From Rariglobus hedericola (GTDB taxonomy: Bacteria; Verrucomicrobiota; Verrucomicrobiia; Opitutales; Opitutaceae), in contig NZ_VMBG01000001.1 of NCBI RefSeq assembly GCF_007559335.1, positions 1 through 64,000 of the forward strand: a stretch of DNA of 64,000 nt, in the 5' to 3' direction. A program made the position numbers and the translations under genes. Positions 23,014 through 31,880 of the stretch are shown here, piece after piece. The first letter of the stretch is position 1. Each line of letters starts with the position of its first letter. The notes below the pieces were generated by a model. The model searched no databases. It was not told the DNA's origin and was given only the letters and a program-made list of their open reading frames with translations.

Positions 23014-23900
23014 GCAGACAACGTTTACAGATCGTGTTACTGACCGTGGGAGCGATTGCGGTCTATGTGGGGTTTCGGGCGCTGCCGACCGGCACGAATC
23101 TCCACCAGGTGGATTTCGATACGCGCGGCAAGGGCATGGTTGAACTGTGCGATCCGTCGAATCCGCAATTTGTCGCCGTCACCACCGCGCGTTCACCGGT
23201 GACGATGACGTTGCAGGGCGAACTTCCCGCCGTGCCCGGACGTGAATCGAAGCTCACGCTTACGCTCGTCACGATGACGGGAAAAGCGGTGGGGCCGGCC
23301 GACGTGCTCGTGCAGCATACGCGCAAACTGCATCTGCTCGTGGTCGATCCGACGTTGCGCGATTACCAGCACATTCATCCCGAGCCGGCCGCGAAAGATG
23401 GCGACTGGTCGTTCTCGTTCACGCCGCGTCTCGCGGGAACCTACCGGGTGTTTGCCGACTTCGTGCCGGTGCCGACTGCGCGCAGTCTGTATGCCGGCGC
23501 GGATCTGCCGGTGACGGGTGAGGTTGCCGTCAACATGAACATCCTTTCGTGGGATGCCGAGGTGGAAGGCTATCAGTTCAAGCTCACGCCGGCCGCGCCG
23601 ATTCATGCCGGAAAAGTGGCTGATCTCACATTCACGGTGACCCGTCCGGATGGTGGCGTTGTGCCGATGGAACCGGTGATGGATGCTTACGCGCACTTGG
23701 TGGCGTTTGATCAAGGGCACAGTGGTTTCGCGCATTTGCATCCGAACGAGATTTCGCTGACGCCGCCTCCGGATGAGAAGCATCCGAAGCTCACGTTCAA
23801 AATCACAATTCCGAATCCCGGCGTGTATGTGATCTGGGCGCAGGTGAAACTGGCCGGTCGCGAGGTGTTCGCGCCCTTCTGGTTCGAAGTGGCGCCGTGA
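23010..23900 (+). CDS. Membrane-anchored protein with repeated HxHP motifs
   Basis: 296 aa, GTG start overlapping the Sco stop by four bases. One N-terminal membrane anchor (about 4-24); the rest is extracytoplasmic. Two similar beta domains each carry a histidine-rich motif: HLLVVDPTLRDYQHIHPE (about 105-122) and HLVAFDQGHSGFAHLHPNE (about 229-247). Such HxHP loops occur in proteins near heavy-metal and cytochrome oxidase genes. The coupling to Sco suggests copper binding or delivery, but this is inference. Confidence 0.75.
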   Translation: MSRQRLQIVLLTVGAIAVYVGFRALPTGTNLHQVDFDTRGKGMVELCDPSNPQFVAVTTARSPVTMTLQGELPAVPGRESKLTLTLVTMTGKAVGPADVLVQHTRKLHLLVVDPTLRDYQHIHPEPAAKDGDWSFSFTPRLAGTYRVFADFVPVPTARSLYAGADLPVTGEVAVNMNILSWDAEVEGYQFKLTPAAPIHAGKVADLTFTVTRPDGGVVPMEPVMDAYAHLVAFDQGHSGFAHLHPNEISLTPPPDEKHPKLTFKITIPNPGVYVIWAQVKLAGREVFAPFWFEVAP

Positions 23901-23976
23901 TTAATAACTGCGGTTGAATGCGCGGTGAAATTGTCCGTAACAAAACACCGGAGCGGCTCTTGAAGCTCCGACCAAC

Positions 23977-24438
23977 CTACCTTTCCAACGGTTGGTCTAG
24001 TTTGGGTTTTTCCGGATCGGAAAGATCGATGCGCTGATCGGAGTCGTGAAGGACGACAATGATCTGGGTGAAATGCCACTGGCCGCGCGAGCGGTCGGCG
24101 ATCACGTAGGCGGTGCCTTTGCTCCGGTTGCCTTTTACGCCGATCTGGAGATCAGCGTGTCCGGCTGAGTTGTTGAGGTGGATGCTGCCCGTGAAAAGCA
24201 GGTTGTCGGTGATGGGCGAACCGAGCGCTTCGATGGCGGTAGGCGAAGTTTGAATACGGGTGAGCGCGCCCTGGTAGGCATCCGAGCTTTTGAAAAGCCC
24301 CAGCAGCATGAACCCGAAACCACAGAGCGCGAGGATGCCGAACAGGATGATTGCCGGAATGAGCCAGAGCAGATTGCGATCAAACCAATCCTTCTGTCGG
24401 GGCGGCCGGGGAGGCAGCGGAAGTGGCGGGGTTTGCAC
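23977..24438 (-). CDS. Coa1-like assembly protein
   Basis: 153 aa, GTG start. Proline-rich N-terminus, one membrane helix (about 25-48), then a domain with YQGALTRIQTSPTAIEALG, LFTGSIHL and GKGNRSKGTAYVIADRSRGQW-type strands that match the general pattern of the Coa1 family (cytochrome oxidase assembly factor 1 of mitochondria, also widespread in bacteria). Convergent with the Sco operon and close to the oxidase genes, which supports an assembly role but does not prove it. Confidence 0.65.
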   Translation of the reverse strand: MQTPPLPLPPRPPRQKDWFDRNLLWLIPAIILFGILALCGFGFMLLGLFKSSDAYQGALTRIQTSPTAIEALGSPITDNLLFTGSIHLNNSAGHADLQIGVKGNRSKGTAYVIADRSRGQWHFTQIIVVLHDSDQRIDLSDPEKPKLDQPLER

Positions 24439-24470
24439 GATAAAAATCCGTCCGGTCGTCCACGCCTCGG

Positions 24471-25241
24471 TTAGAACCGCAGGTGCTTCACGGTGAGGCC
24501 CTGATTGATCAGCTGTTTCAGCGAATCGATGCCGATCTTGAGGTGGTCATCGACGTAAACTTTGTCCACGGCGAGGTCGCTCTCGGCTGTTTTGACTCCG
24601 TCGGGAACCATCGGCTGGTCGCTCACGAGCAAGAGCGCGCCGGTGGGGGTTTCGTTGAAAAAGCCCGTCATGAAAATCGTGGCGGTCTCCATGTCGATGG
24701 CCATGGCGTGGATTTTCTTCAGGTATTTTTTGAACTCGGCGTCGTGTTCCCACACGCGGCGATTCGTGGTGTAAACGGTGCCCGTCCAGTAATCGCGGGC
24801 GTAGTCGCGGATGGTCGTCGAGATGGCTTTCTGCAGCGCGAACGACGGGAGCGCGGGAACCTCGGGAGGGAAATAATCGTTACTCGTGCCCTCGCCGCGA
24901 ATGGCCGCGATCGGGAGGATCAAATCGCCGACCTCGGCGCGGTGTTTGATGCCACCGCATTTGCCGAGGAAAAGCACGGCCTTGGGTTTGATGGCACTGA
25001 GCAGGTCCATCACGGTGGCGGCGGTGGCGCTGCCCATGCCGAAGTTGATGATGGTGATGCGGCCGGCGGTCGCGCTGCTCATGGGCTTGTCGAGGCCCTG
25101 AACTTTCACGCGATTCCATTTCGCGAACTGCTTCACGTAATGCTGGAAATTCGTGAGGAGGATGTAGTCGCCAAACTTGTCGATGGGCACGCCGGTGTAG
25201 CGGGGCAACCAGTTCTCGACGATTTCGCGACGGGTCTTCAT
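24471..25241 (-). CDS. amn: AMP nucleosidase-like phosphorylase
   Basis: 256 aa, single PNP/UDP-phosphorylase fold. Key blocks: INFGMGSATAATVMDLLSAIKPKAVLFLGKCGG, LPIAAIRGEGTSNDYFPPEVPA and AMAIDMETATIFMTGF, the META-like catalytic block, followed by LLLVSDQP. It resembles the short AMP nucleosidases of Bacteroidetes, without the N-terminal regulatory domain of E. coli Amn. Splits AMP into adenine and ribose 5-phosphate, or phosphorolyses a related nucleoside. Confidence 0.8.
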   Translation of the reverse strand: MKTRREIVENWLPRYTGVPIDKFGDYILLTNFQHYVKQFAKWNRVKVQGLDKPMSSATAGRITIINFGMGSATAATVMDLLSAIKPKAVLFLGKCGGIKHRAEVGDLILPIAAIRGEGTSNDYFPPEVPALPSFALQKAISTTIRDYARDYWTGTVYTTNRRVWEHDAEFKKYLKKIHAMAIDMETATIFMTGFFNETPTGALLLVSDQPMVPDGVKTAESDLAVDKVYVDDHLKIGIDSLKQLINQGLTVKHLRF

Positions 25242-25258
25242 GGCCCGAAGTTAAGCAC

Positions 25259-25283
25259 GTTGAATACCGAAGGGCACGGAGAA
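25259..25283. repeat. Fragment of a dispersed intergenic repeat
   Basis: The sequence TTGAATACCGAAGGGCACGG just upstream of the amn gene resembles one arm of the imperfect palindrome at 45586-45657. A decayed half copy. Confidence 0.35.
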
Positions 25284-25322
25284 AACCGGAACCGTGCGGT
25301 TAATCCATCTGAGGCCGGGGTA

Positions 25323-26219
25323 TCAGACCTCGGCGAGCGCGTTCACCGTGTTGAGGTGCTCGACTCCGGTGTATTTCTGGGACTGTTCGTCGGCGTGGTA
25401 GCTGGAGCGGATCATGGCACCGCTCTCGATGACGCCGATGCCGAGACCGAGACCGAATTCTTTCCAGCGGATGAATTCGTCTGGGTGCACCCAGCGGGCG
25501 ACGGGCCAGTGCTGCGGGGTGGGCTGGAGGTATTGGCCGATGGTGACGATGTCGGTCTTGTCGGCCGCGATGTCGCGGAGGGTTTGCTCGATCTCCTCTT
25601 CGCGCTCGCCGAGACCGAGCATGATGCCGGTCTTGGTAGTGAAACCACGGGACTTGGCGTGCTGGAGAATGGAGCGCGAGCGGTCGTAGCGGGCCTGGAC
25701 GCGGACGGGTTTTTGGAGGCGTTCGACGGTCTCGAGGTTGTGATTAAAAATGTCGGGCTTGGCGTCGAGGACGAGGTCGAGGAGGGCGGTGTTGCCCTTC
25801 CAGTCGGGGGTGAGGACCTCGATGGCGGTCGTGGGGTTGGCATGGCGGACGGCGCGGATGGTGGCGGCCCAGACGGAGGCGCCTCCGTCTTTCAACTCGT
25901 CGCGGGCGACGGAGGTGATGACGCAGTGCTTGAGATTCATCTTGGCCACGGCGTCGGCGACGCGGGCGGGCTCGCCGAGGTCGAGTTCGGTGGGGCGGCC
26001 GGTCTGGATCGCGCAAAAGTTGCAGGAGCGCGTGCAGATGTTGCCGAGGATCATCACGGTGGCGGTGCCGCGGGACCAGCATTCGCCGAGGTTGGGGCAC
26101 TGCGCGCTCTGGCAGACGGTGTGGAGCTTGTGGTCGTCCACGAGCTTGCGCACGGCCTGGTAGCCGGGGCCGCTGGGCAGTTTGGCACGGAGCCAGGAAG
26201 GTTTACGCGTGGTGTCCAT
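25323..26219 (-). CDS. lipA: Lipoyl synthase
   Basis: 298 aa. First iron-sulphur site C-x4-C-x5-C in TVCQSAQCPNLGECW, radical-SAM site C-x3-C-x2-C in CTRSCNFC, and the C-terminal serine in IRSSYHA that binds the auxiliary cluster. Inserts two sulphurs into octanoyl groups on lipoyl domains. The ATG at 26219 lies inside the last 17 bases of lipB, so the two genes overlap and are cotranscribed. Confidence 0.96.
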   Translation of the reverse strand: MDTTRKPSWLRAKLPSGPGYQAVRKLVDDHKLHTVCQSAQCPNLGECWSRGTATVMILGNICTRSCNFCAIQTGRPTELDLGEPARVADAVAKMNLKHCVITSVARDELKDGGASVWAATIRAVRHANPTTAIEVLTPDWKGNTALLDLVLDAKPDIFNHNLETVERLQKPVRVQARYDRSRSILQHAKSRGFTTKTGIMLGLGEREEEIEQTLRDIAADKTDIVTIGQYLQPTPQHWPVARWVHPDEFIRWKEFGLGLGIGVIESGAMIRSSYHADEQSQKYTGVEHLNTVNALAEV

Positions 26220-26892
26220 CGGAGGGAGCAAGGAACTTGGGTAACAGCTCGCGGAACTCAATCGCGAGCACGTTTTTCACGGCGGCCATATCCAGTTCGC
26301 GGCCTAATTCGGCCTGTAATGAAGTAACGGTGCCCTCGGTCGCGCTGATGCCGCAGGGGACGATGCCTTGGAAATGAGCGAGGTTGGCGTTCACGTTGAG
26401 GGCGAAGCCGTGGTAGGCGACCCAGCGGCGGATGGCGACGCCGATGGCGGCGACTTTGCGAGTGCCGACCCAGATGCCGGTCTTGCCCTCGCGGCGCGTG
26501 GCGGTGAGGCCGAAGGTGCCGACGGTGTTGATCATGACCTGTTCGAGGAGGCGCAGGTATTCGTGAAGGTCTTTATGTGGGGAGAGGTCGATGATCGGGT
26601 AGCCGACGATCTGGCCGGGGCCGTGGTAGGTGATGTCGCCGCCGCGGTTGGTTTTGACGACCTCGATGCCTTCGCGGGCGAGGTGTTCGGGATCCCACAC
26701 GAGGTTATCCGCAGCGCCGCTGCGGAGGCCGACCGAGTAAACGGGTTCGTGTTCAGTGAAAACGAGGGTGTCGCCGATCTCGCGGGCGATGCGTTGCGCG
26801 ACGAGAGCGTCTTGGGCTTTCCATGCGGCCTCGTAACGCGTGCGGCCCCAGTCGAGGACGGAGACGGGCGGTGTGGTCGTGAGAGAGGGCAT
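26203..26892 (-). CDS. lipB: Octanoyl-[acyl carrier protein] transferase
   Basis: 229 aa. Motifs RGGDITYHGPGQIVGYP, KTGIWVGTRKVAAIGVAI and the catalytic cysteine in GIVPCGIS are all present. Transfers octanoate from ACP to lipoyl-dependent enzymes. I start at the ATG 26892; the frame is open further upstream but that part is proline-rich and overlaps the next gene. Confidence 0.95.
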   Translation of the reverse strand: MPSLTTTPPVSVLDWGRTRYEAAWKAQDALVAQRIAREIGDTLVFTEHEPVYSVGLRSGAADNLVWDPEHLAREGIEVVKTNRGGDITYHGPGQIVGYPIIDLSPHKDLHEYLRLLEQVMINTVGTFGLTATRREGKTGIWVGTRKVAAIGVAIRRWVAYHGFALNVNANLAHFQGIVPCGISATEGTVTSLQAELGRELDMAAVKNVLAIEFRELLPKFLAPSDGHHA

Positions 26893-26941
26893 GGGCGGAA
26901 GCCCCAAAGGAAGACACGGATGCAGCCGGCGCGCAATCGCC

Positions 26942-28210
26942 TTAGACGAAAAGCAGCGTGGCTGCGCCGGTTGCGGCGGTGAGGCCGAGAATGAGGGCGA
27001 CCTGTGTTTTGAGGGCGGGCGAACCAAGACCGACCGCGAGCGCGGCTTTCAGAAGAGAGTTTGCGGCGGTTGCGATGATGACGGCCTTGGCGGCGAGCGA
27101 CATGTCCAGCTCGCCGGCGTGTTGTCCGTCGGCCATCGAAAGCGAAATCGCTATCGTGTCGGTGAGGCCTGAGATGAAACTCAGCGGCAAGACGCCAGCC
27201 TGCCAGTCGAGCGCGGTCGCGGCTTTCACGAGGAAGGCCACCGCTGCGTAAAGCGCCGCGAACTTGATCGCGGTGAAAAGGCTCAGAGGGTTTTTCAGCG
27301 CGGGCGGTTCGCTGAGTTTATGCTTCGTGCGTTTCTGGAAACAATAATACCAGATCGCGTAGAGTCCGGCAGGCAATGCGGTCACCAGAAACGCGGGCAC
27401 CAGTTTCCAGGCGAGTTGCGGATTCACGAGTCCGACCAAAATCACCACGCGCGGCAACATCACGGTGGAGGCGATGATCACCGCCAGCGCATATTCTGAG
27501 GACAACCGCGGCTGCGACTTGCTGCATTTGCTGAATGAAAGCGTGAGCGCGGTGCTGGAGGCCAGGCCGCCCAGCAAACTCGTTACCAAAATTCCCGCGC
27601 GCGAACCCAGCAGCCGCATCGCGACGTAGCCGCCGAAACCGAGTCCGGAAATCAATACGACCATCATCCAGGTCGAAAAGGGATTAAATCCGCCAAACGG
27701 TCCGTAGTCCTTGTCCGGCACCAAGGGCAGAATCACGCCGGTGATCGCGACGAATTGAAGCGTTCCGCGAATGTCCGCGGGGGTGAAGGCTTTGGTCCAT
27801 TCGTGGATCGGTTGCTTGAGTCCGATCAACACCATCGTCAGCGCGCCGACAACGATCGCGACCTGCAGTTGATCCCATGCGACCAGCGCGCCGATGAACA
27901 AAGTGAGCAACGACGCGGCAAACGACGTGCTGCCCGGGCCGTTGGCTTGAGCCGTGTTCCAACCGGCTGCGATGAGGTGCGCGGCCACCGCCACGATCAC
28001 CAAGGGAAACGCCAGCGGCAAAAAGTCACGGGACACTTCCGCCGAGATGCACCCGAGGATCGCCCAGAGCGTGTGCGTGCGCACGCCGCCGAAATCAGGC
28101 TTATTCTCTTTTTCAACCTGTTCGCTCCATTGGCGGATTAAACCGATTAACGCGCCAAGGCCGGCGCTGGCAAAAATGGGGCCGATAAGATCAGGCAGCA
28201 CGGAATTCAA
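26942..28210 (-). CDS. MgtC/SapB and DUF4010 membrane protein
   Basis: 422 aa, about 12 membrane helices. The N-terminal part (about 5-140) has the MgtC/SapB pattern (GLGALIGLIRQW, GVRTHTLWAILG), the C-terminal part (about 175-420) the DUF4010 pattern (GGLASSTALTLSFSK, SGLTDTIAISLSMA). Fusion proteins of this kind are common; transport role unknown, Mg2+ homeostasis sometimes suggested for MgtC. Start uncertain: TTG at 28210 or GTG at 28201. Divergent from lysS. Confidence 0.82.
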   Translation of the reverse strand: MNSVLPDLIGPIFASAGLGALIGLIRQWSEQVEKENKPDFGGVRTHTLWAILGCISAEVSRDFLPLAFPLVIVAVAAHLIAAGWNTAQANGPGSTSFAASLLTLFIGALVAWDQLQVAIVVGALTMVLIGLKQPIHEWTKAFTPADIRGTLQFVAITGVILPLVPDKDYGPFGGFNPFSTWMMVVLISGLGFGGYVAMRLLGSRAGILVTSLLGGLASSTALTLSFSKCSKSQPRLSSEYALAVIIASTVMLPRVVILVGLVNPQLAWKLVPAFLVTALPAGLYAIWYYCFQKRTKHKLSEPPALKNPLSLFTAIKFAALYAAVAFLVKAATALDWQAGVLPLSFISGLTDTIAISLSMADGQHAGELDMSLAAKAVIIATAANSLLKAALAVGLGSPALKTQVALILGLTAATGAATLLFV

Positions 28211-28359
28211 GATGAACCGGCTCTCGCTCGCGGCAAGTTCTTCCCCTGAGAAGACATCCGGTTTGCCTTATCAAGGAAATCCCCGATGAGCCGGCTTGGG
28301 GTGATCAGGGTTTTTGCATTTGCGCAGGTCTGCGGGGCGGGCCACGGTTTCCGATTCCC

Positions 28360-29841
28360 ATGAGCGAGACTCCTTCGACTGATATTTCCCACGACCAACA
28401 TGCGGTGCGCCGCGGCAAGTTGGCTGATATGCGTGCCGCCGGTTTCGATCCATTTCGCGCCAATGTCGCGACCACGCATTTCTCGCAGGACGCCAAGGCT
28501 CTCTATGTCGAGGGACAGGACAACGTCACGACCGTGACCGTCGCGGGACGCTTGGTGACATTCCGCGTGCAGGGCGGCAGCTCGTTTGTGAAGATTCAGG
28601 ATCAACAGGGCATCATCCAACTTTACTTCCGCAAGGACGTGCTCGGCGAAGAGCGTTATCTGTTTTTCAAGAAGGGCCTCGATCTCGGCGACATTCTTGG
28701 TGTGACCGGCACGCTCTTCCTCACAAAGACCGGCGAAATCACCGTGCGCGTGGATGCTTTCACGCTCGTGTCGAAGGCACTGCGCCCGCTGCCGGATAAC
28801 TGGAACGGTCTGACCGATTCCGAGCAGATTTACCGTCAGCGTTACCTCGATCTCATCGTCAACACCGAGTCGCGCAACCGCCTGATGACTCGCTCGAAGA
28901 TCGTGTCGCACATCCGTCGTTTCCTCGAAGACCGCCAGTTCCTCGAAGTCGAGACGCCGGTGTTGCAGGCGGTCGCCGGCGGCGCGGCGGCGCGTCCGTT
29001 CCAGACGCATCACAACACGCTCAACACGGACTTCGTGCTGCGCATCTCGCTCGAACTTTATCTGAAGCGCATGCTCGTCGGCGGTTATGACCGCGTGTTC
29101 GAAATCGGTCGCAACTTCCGCAACGAAGGTGTTTCGCGCCGCCACAATCCCGAGTTCACCATGCTCGAGGTTTACCAGGCTTACAGTGACTATCGCGGCA
29201 TGATGACGCTGGTGCAGGACTTGTTGCGCTCGCTGTGCGACAACGTGCTCAAGACCTCACAGATCACGCACGCGGCCAGCGGCGAGGTGATCGACTTCGG
29301 CGGCCAGTGGCGCGAGGTGAAGTATAAGGATCTCATCATTGAGAAGACCGGCGACGCCGATTGGTTCAGCCGCAGCAAGGAAGAGAAGGTTGCCGGCGTG
29401 CAAAAGCTCGGCCTCTACGCAGATCCGAAGTGGGAAGAGTTCGAACTCACCAACGAAATTTTCGGCAAGCTGATCGAACCGAAGCTGATTCAGCCGACGT
29501 TCGTCACGCATCTGCCCAAGGAGCTGTGCCCGCTCGCGAAGATCACCGAGAACGATTCGTCCACGATCGATGTGTTCGAGTTGATCATCGGCGGCATGGA
29601 AGTGGCGCCTGCTTATTCCGAGCAGAACGATCCTGATGTGCAGCGCGCGATGTTTGAGGCGCAGGCCGGTGGCGAGCAGCAGAACATCGACCAGGATTTC
29701 CTGCTCGCGCTCGAGCACGGCATGCCGCCCGCAGGTGGCATGGGCATCGGCATCGACCGCCTGTGTATTTTGCTCACGGGCGCGGAGAGCATCCGTGACG
29801 TGATTCTTTATCCGCAGCTGCGTCCGTCGGAAGCGAAGTAA
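28360..29841 (+). CDS. lysS: Lysyl-tRNA synthetase, class II
   Basis: 493 aa. OB-fold anticodon-binding domain (about 50-165), then the class II core: motif 1 FLEDRQFLEVETPVL, motif 2 FRNEGVSRRHNPEFTMLE, motif 3 GMGIGIDRLCILLTG. Attaches lysine to tRNA-Lys in the cytoplasm. ATG start. Followed by a bidirectional terminator shared with the convergent gene. Confidence 0.97.
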   Translation: MSETPSTDISHDQHAVRRGKLADMRAAGFDPFRANVATTHFSQDAKALYVEGQDNVTTVTVAGRLVTFRVQGGSSFVKIQDQQGIIQLYFRKDVLGEERYLFFKKGLDLGDILGVTGTLFLTKTGEITVRVDAFTLVSKALRPLPDNWNGLTDSEQIYRQRYLDLIVNTESRNRLMTRSKIVSHIRRFLEDRQFLEVETPVLQAVAGGAAARPFQTHHNTLNTDFVLRISLELYLKRMLVGGYDRVFEIGRNFRNEGVSRRHNPEFTMLEVYQAYSDYRGMMTLVQDLLRSLCDNVLKTSQITHAASGEVIDFGGQWREVKYKDLIIEKTGDADWFSRSKEEKVAGVQKLGLYADPKWEEFELTNEIFGKLIEPKLIQPTFVTHLPKELCPLAKITENDSSTIDVFELIIGGMEVAPAYSEQNDPDVQRAMFEAQAGGEQQNIDQDFLLALEHGMPPAGGMGIGIDRLCILLTGAESIRDVILYPQLRPSEAK

Positions 29842-29929
29842 TGTAACCGCGGAAGACCCGACGTCTGTCAGGGCGAGCGGGTCTGTAAGGCCGGTCTTGA
29901 ACTGAATCGCAACACAGCCAGACAGACAT

Positions 29930-29963
29930 AAAAAAAGCGCACCGGTGAAGGTGCGCTTTTTAT
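29930..29963. terminator. Bidirectional terminator
   Basis: AAAAAGCGCACC/GGTGCGCTTTTT, a 12-bp stem flanked by A and T runs, works on both strands between lysS and the convergent small gene. Confidence 0.9.
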
Positions 29964-29979
29964 AAAGGAGGGATTAAAA

Positions 29980-30489
29980 TTACGGTTGGCTGCTGGGGCT
30001 TTGCCGAACCGTATTATCGGGCATGTCTTGAGCAGGAGTGCTGGTTTGGGACGCTTGTTCGCCTTCCTCTTCAGTAATATCTTTCTCGAGAGGGCCATCG
30101 ATATCTGCGTTATAGGTTTTTTTCTGAAATTCAGTATTATCGGAGACGATCGATTGATTGATCTTTGAGATTTCAGCTGCAATGAGACCGCTCTTCTTGA
30201 CAATTTTAGTAACCCTTAACGCGAGTTGATTTGCGGCGATTTTGCTGGGAGGGGTGGCCGCTAGTTTACTGATTCCCGTTTTGTAATATGTCGCGGATTC
30301 TTTAGGCTCAAGTTTAGCGAGCTTGGTAACGATGCTACTTATTTTGTTGGGGCCCGAGTTTTTTGGCAGCTCACTCAGCTCATCTCTAAGTCTTTCAAAG
30401 TTCTTCACCTTAGTAGGCAAGGAAGCAAAACTGGCCGTGGTGAAGAAAGCGCTGACTGCGATCAAAATCAGGAAGGATAGTTTTTTCAT
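29980..30489 (-). CDS. Exported helical protein
   Basis: 169 aa with a clear signal peptide (LILIAVSAFFTTASFA, cut about residue 22). The mature chain is lysine/serine-rich and mostly helical, ending in a low-complexity acidic and Q/S/T-rich tail (about 130-169). The gene is noticeably AT-richer than its neighbours, which could mean later acquisition. No family recognised. Confidence 0.62.
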   Translation of the reverse strand: MKKLSFLILIAVSAFFTTASFASLPTKVKNFERLRDELSELPKNSGPNKISSIVTKLAKLEPKESATYYKTGISKLAATPPSKIAANQLALRVTKIVKKSGLIAAEISKINQSIVSDNTEFQKKTYNADIDGPLEKDITEEEGEQASQTSTPAQDMPDNTVRQSPSSQP

Positions 30490-30644
30490 CGATATCGGTA
30501 GATTTATTCAGGCTATCTTATCGTCAAGCCTTGACTGGCCATCCAAGGGCAGCGGTCACGGCCCGTTATCAAGGTTGTCGTTAAGCATGGTTTCTTGTCT
30601 TGCGCGATGACCGGCCGGGAAACTTGATCCCTGCGACTAACGAC

Positions 30645-31880
30645 ATGCCTTGGTATCTCTATCTCGCCTTGAAGCAGCTCTTCCCGACCGGGAAACGATT
30701 GTCGTTTTTCACGGCGATCTCGATCCTCGGTGTGGCGCTGGGCGTGGCGACCTTGGTTGTGACGAACAGCGTGATGGGCGGTTTCGGCTACGAAATCCGC
30801 CGCATGATCATTGATACCCAGGGCGATGTGCAGATTCGAGCCCGTGAGCTCATCGGTCAATCGGGGCCTGTCCTCGCCACGGTTTCCAAAGTCCCCGGCG
30901 TCGTTGGAGTGACGCCGTTTGCCGAGGGCGTGGGCATGCTCGAATACGGGCGCAAGCAGGCGTTCCCCGCGATCATGGGCGTCGATGTAAACCGCGTGAA
31001 CGACGTGATTCCGCTCAACCGGTTCATCCGCGTCGGCTCGCTGGACGAACTGGATGACGACACCGTGATTCTCAGTTCGCAGCTCGCTTACACGCTTGGT
31101 GTGCAAATCGGCGGCAAGGTCACGATCTCGTCGCCCTTGCTCCTTGAGCGCCTGAAAAAGGACGAAGTGTTTCTGCCCCGCGAACTCGTGATCGTGGGCA
31201 TCTTCGAGATCGGCCACCAGCAGCTCGACAGCAACACCGTCCTCGTGACGCTCCGCCGCATGCAGGATCTCTACGGCCTCGGCGAAGCGGTTCATGGTAT
31301 TAACATCAAGATCGCCGACGGCCTCGATGCCGACCTGATGGCTAAACGCATCAACGCCGCGTTGCCCAAGCAGCCCGAGATGGTCGCCCGCTCATGGATG
31401 GATGCCAATGCGGAGTTCCTCTTCGTGCTCCAAATGGAGAAGCACCTCGTCTCGATTCTGCTGCTCTTCATCATCCTCGTGGCCTCGTTCTCGATCACGA
31501 GCTCGCTGCTCACGACGGTCGTCCGCAAGACTCGCGAGATCGGCTTGCTCGGGGCGTTGGGCGCGCGTCCACGTGAGATCGCCGCGTGTTTTTGCGTGCA
31601 AGGTTTCTTTATCGGCGTGCTCGGCACCGCGTGCGGACTCGTCGCGGGTTTCGTTTTCCTGAATCAACGTAACAACATTCTGGAGTTGTTCACGAAACTC
31701 ACCGGCAGCCAGGAAACGCTGGAGCGCTTTTATCAGTTCAGCAAAGTTCCCGCTCACATCGAATCATCCGATCTCGTGGTGATCATTGTGGGAACGGTCG
31801 TGATTGCGACGCTGGCCGGTATTTTCCCCGCCTGGCGCGCGTCGCGTCTCAAACCTGTGGAGGCCTTGCGCAATGAGTGA
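30645..31880 (+). CDS. lolC: Lipoprotein-releasing ABC transporter permease (LolC/E)
   Basis: 411 aa. Four membrane helices: one at about 18-42, then three after the large periplasmic domain (about 270-295, 325-350, 380-400). Conserved pieces FTAISILGVALGVATLVV, RKTREIGLLGALGA (coupling helix) and WRASRLKPVEALR at the end are FtsX/MacB-type. Pulls outer-membrane lipoproteins out of the inner membrane. Overlaps lolD by eight bases. A single permease gene is seen, so it would work as a homodimer (LolF-like) unless another copy exists elsewhere. Confidence 0.9.
   Translation: MPWYLYLALKQLFPTGKRLSFFTAISILGVALGVATLVVTNSVMGGFGYEIRRMIIDTQGDVQIRARELIGQSGPVLATVSKVPGVVGVTPFAEGVGMLEYGRKQAFPAIMGVDVNRVNDVIPLNRFIRVGSLDELDDDTVILSSQLAYTLGVQIGGKVTISSPLLLERLKKDEVFLPRELVIVGIFEIGHQQLDSNTVLVTLRRMQDLYGLGEAVHGINIKIADGLDADLMAKRINAALPKQPEMVARSWMDANAEFLFVLQMEKHLVSILLLFIILVASFSITSSLLTTVVRKTREIGLLGALGARPREIAACFCVQGFFIGVLGTACGLVAGFVFLNQRNNILELFTKLTGSQETLERFYQFSKVPAHIESSDLVVIIVGTVVIATLAGIFPAWRASRLKPVEALRNE

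Noticed and set aside
24483-26327. Open frame of 614 codons on the plus strand
   Set aside because: Shadow of the amn and lipA genes; no domain and made of D, G, V and H runs.
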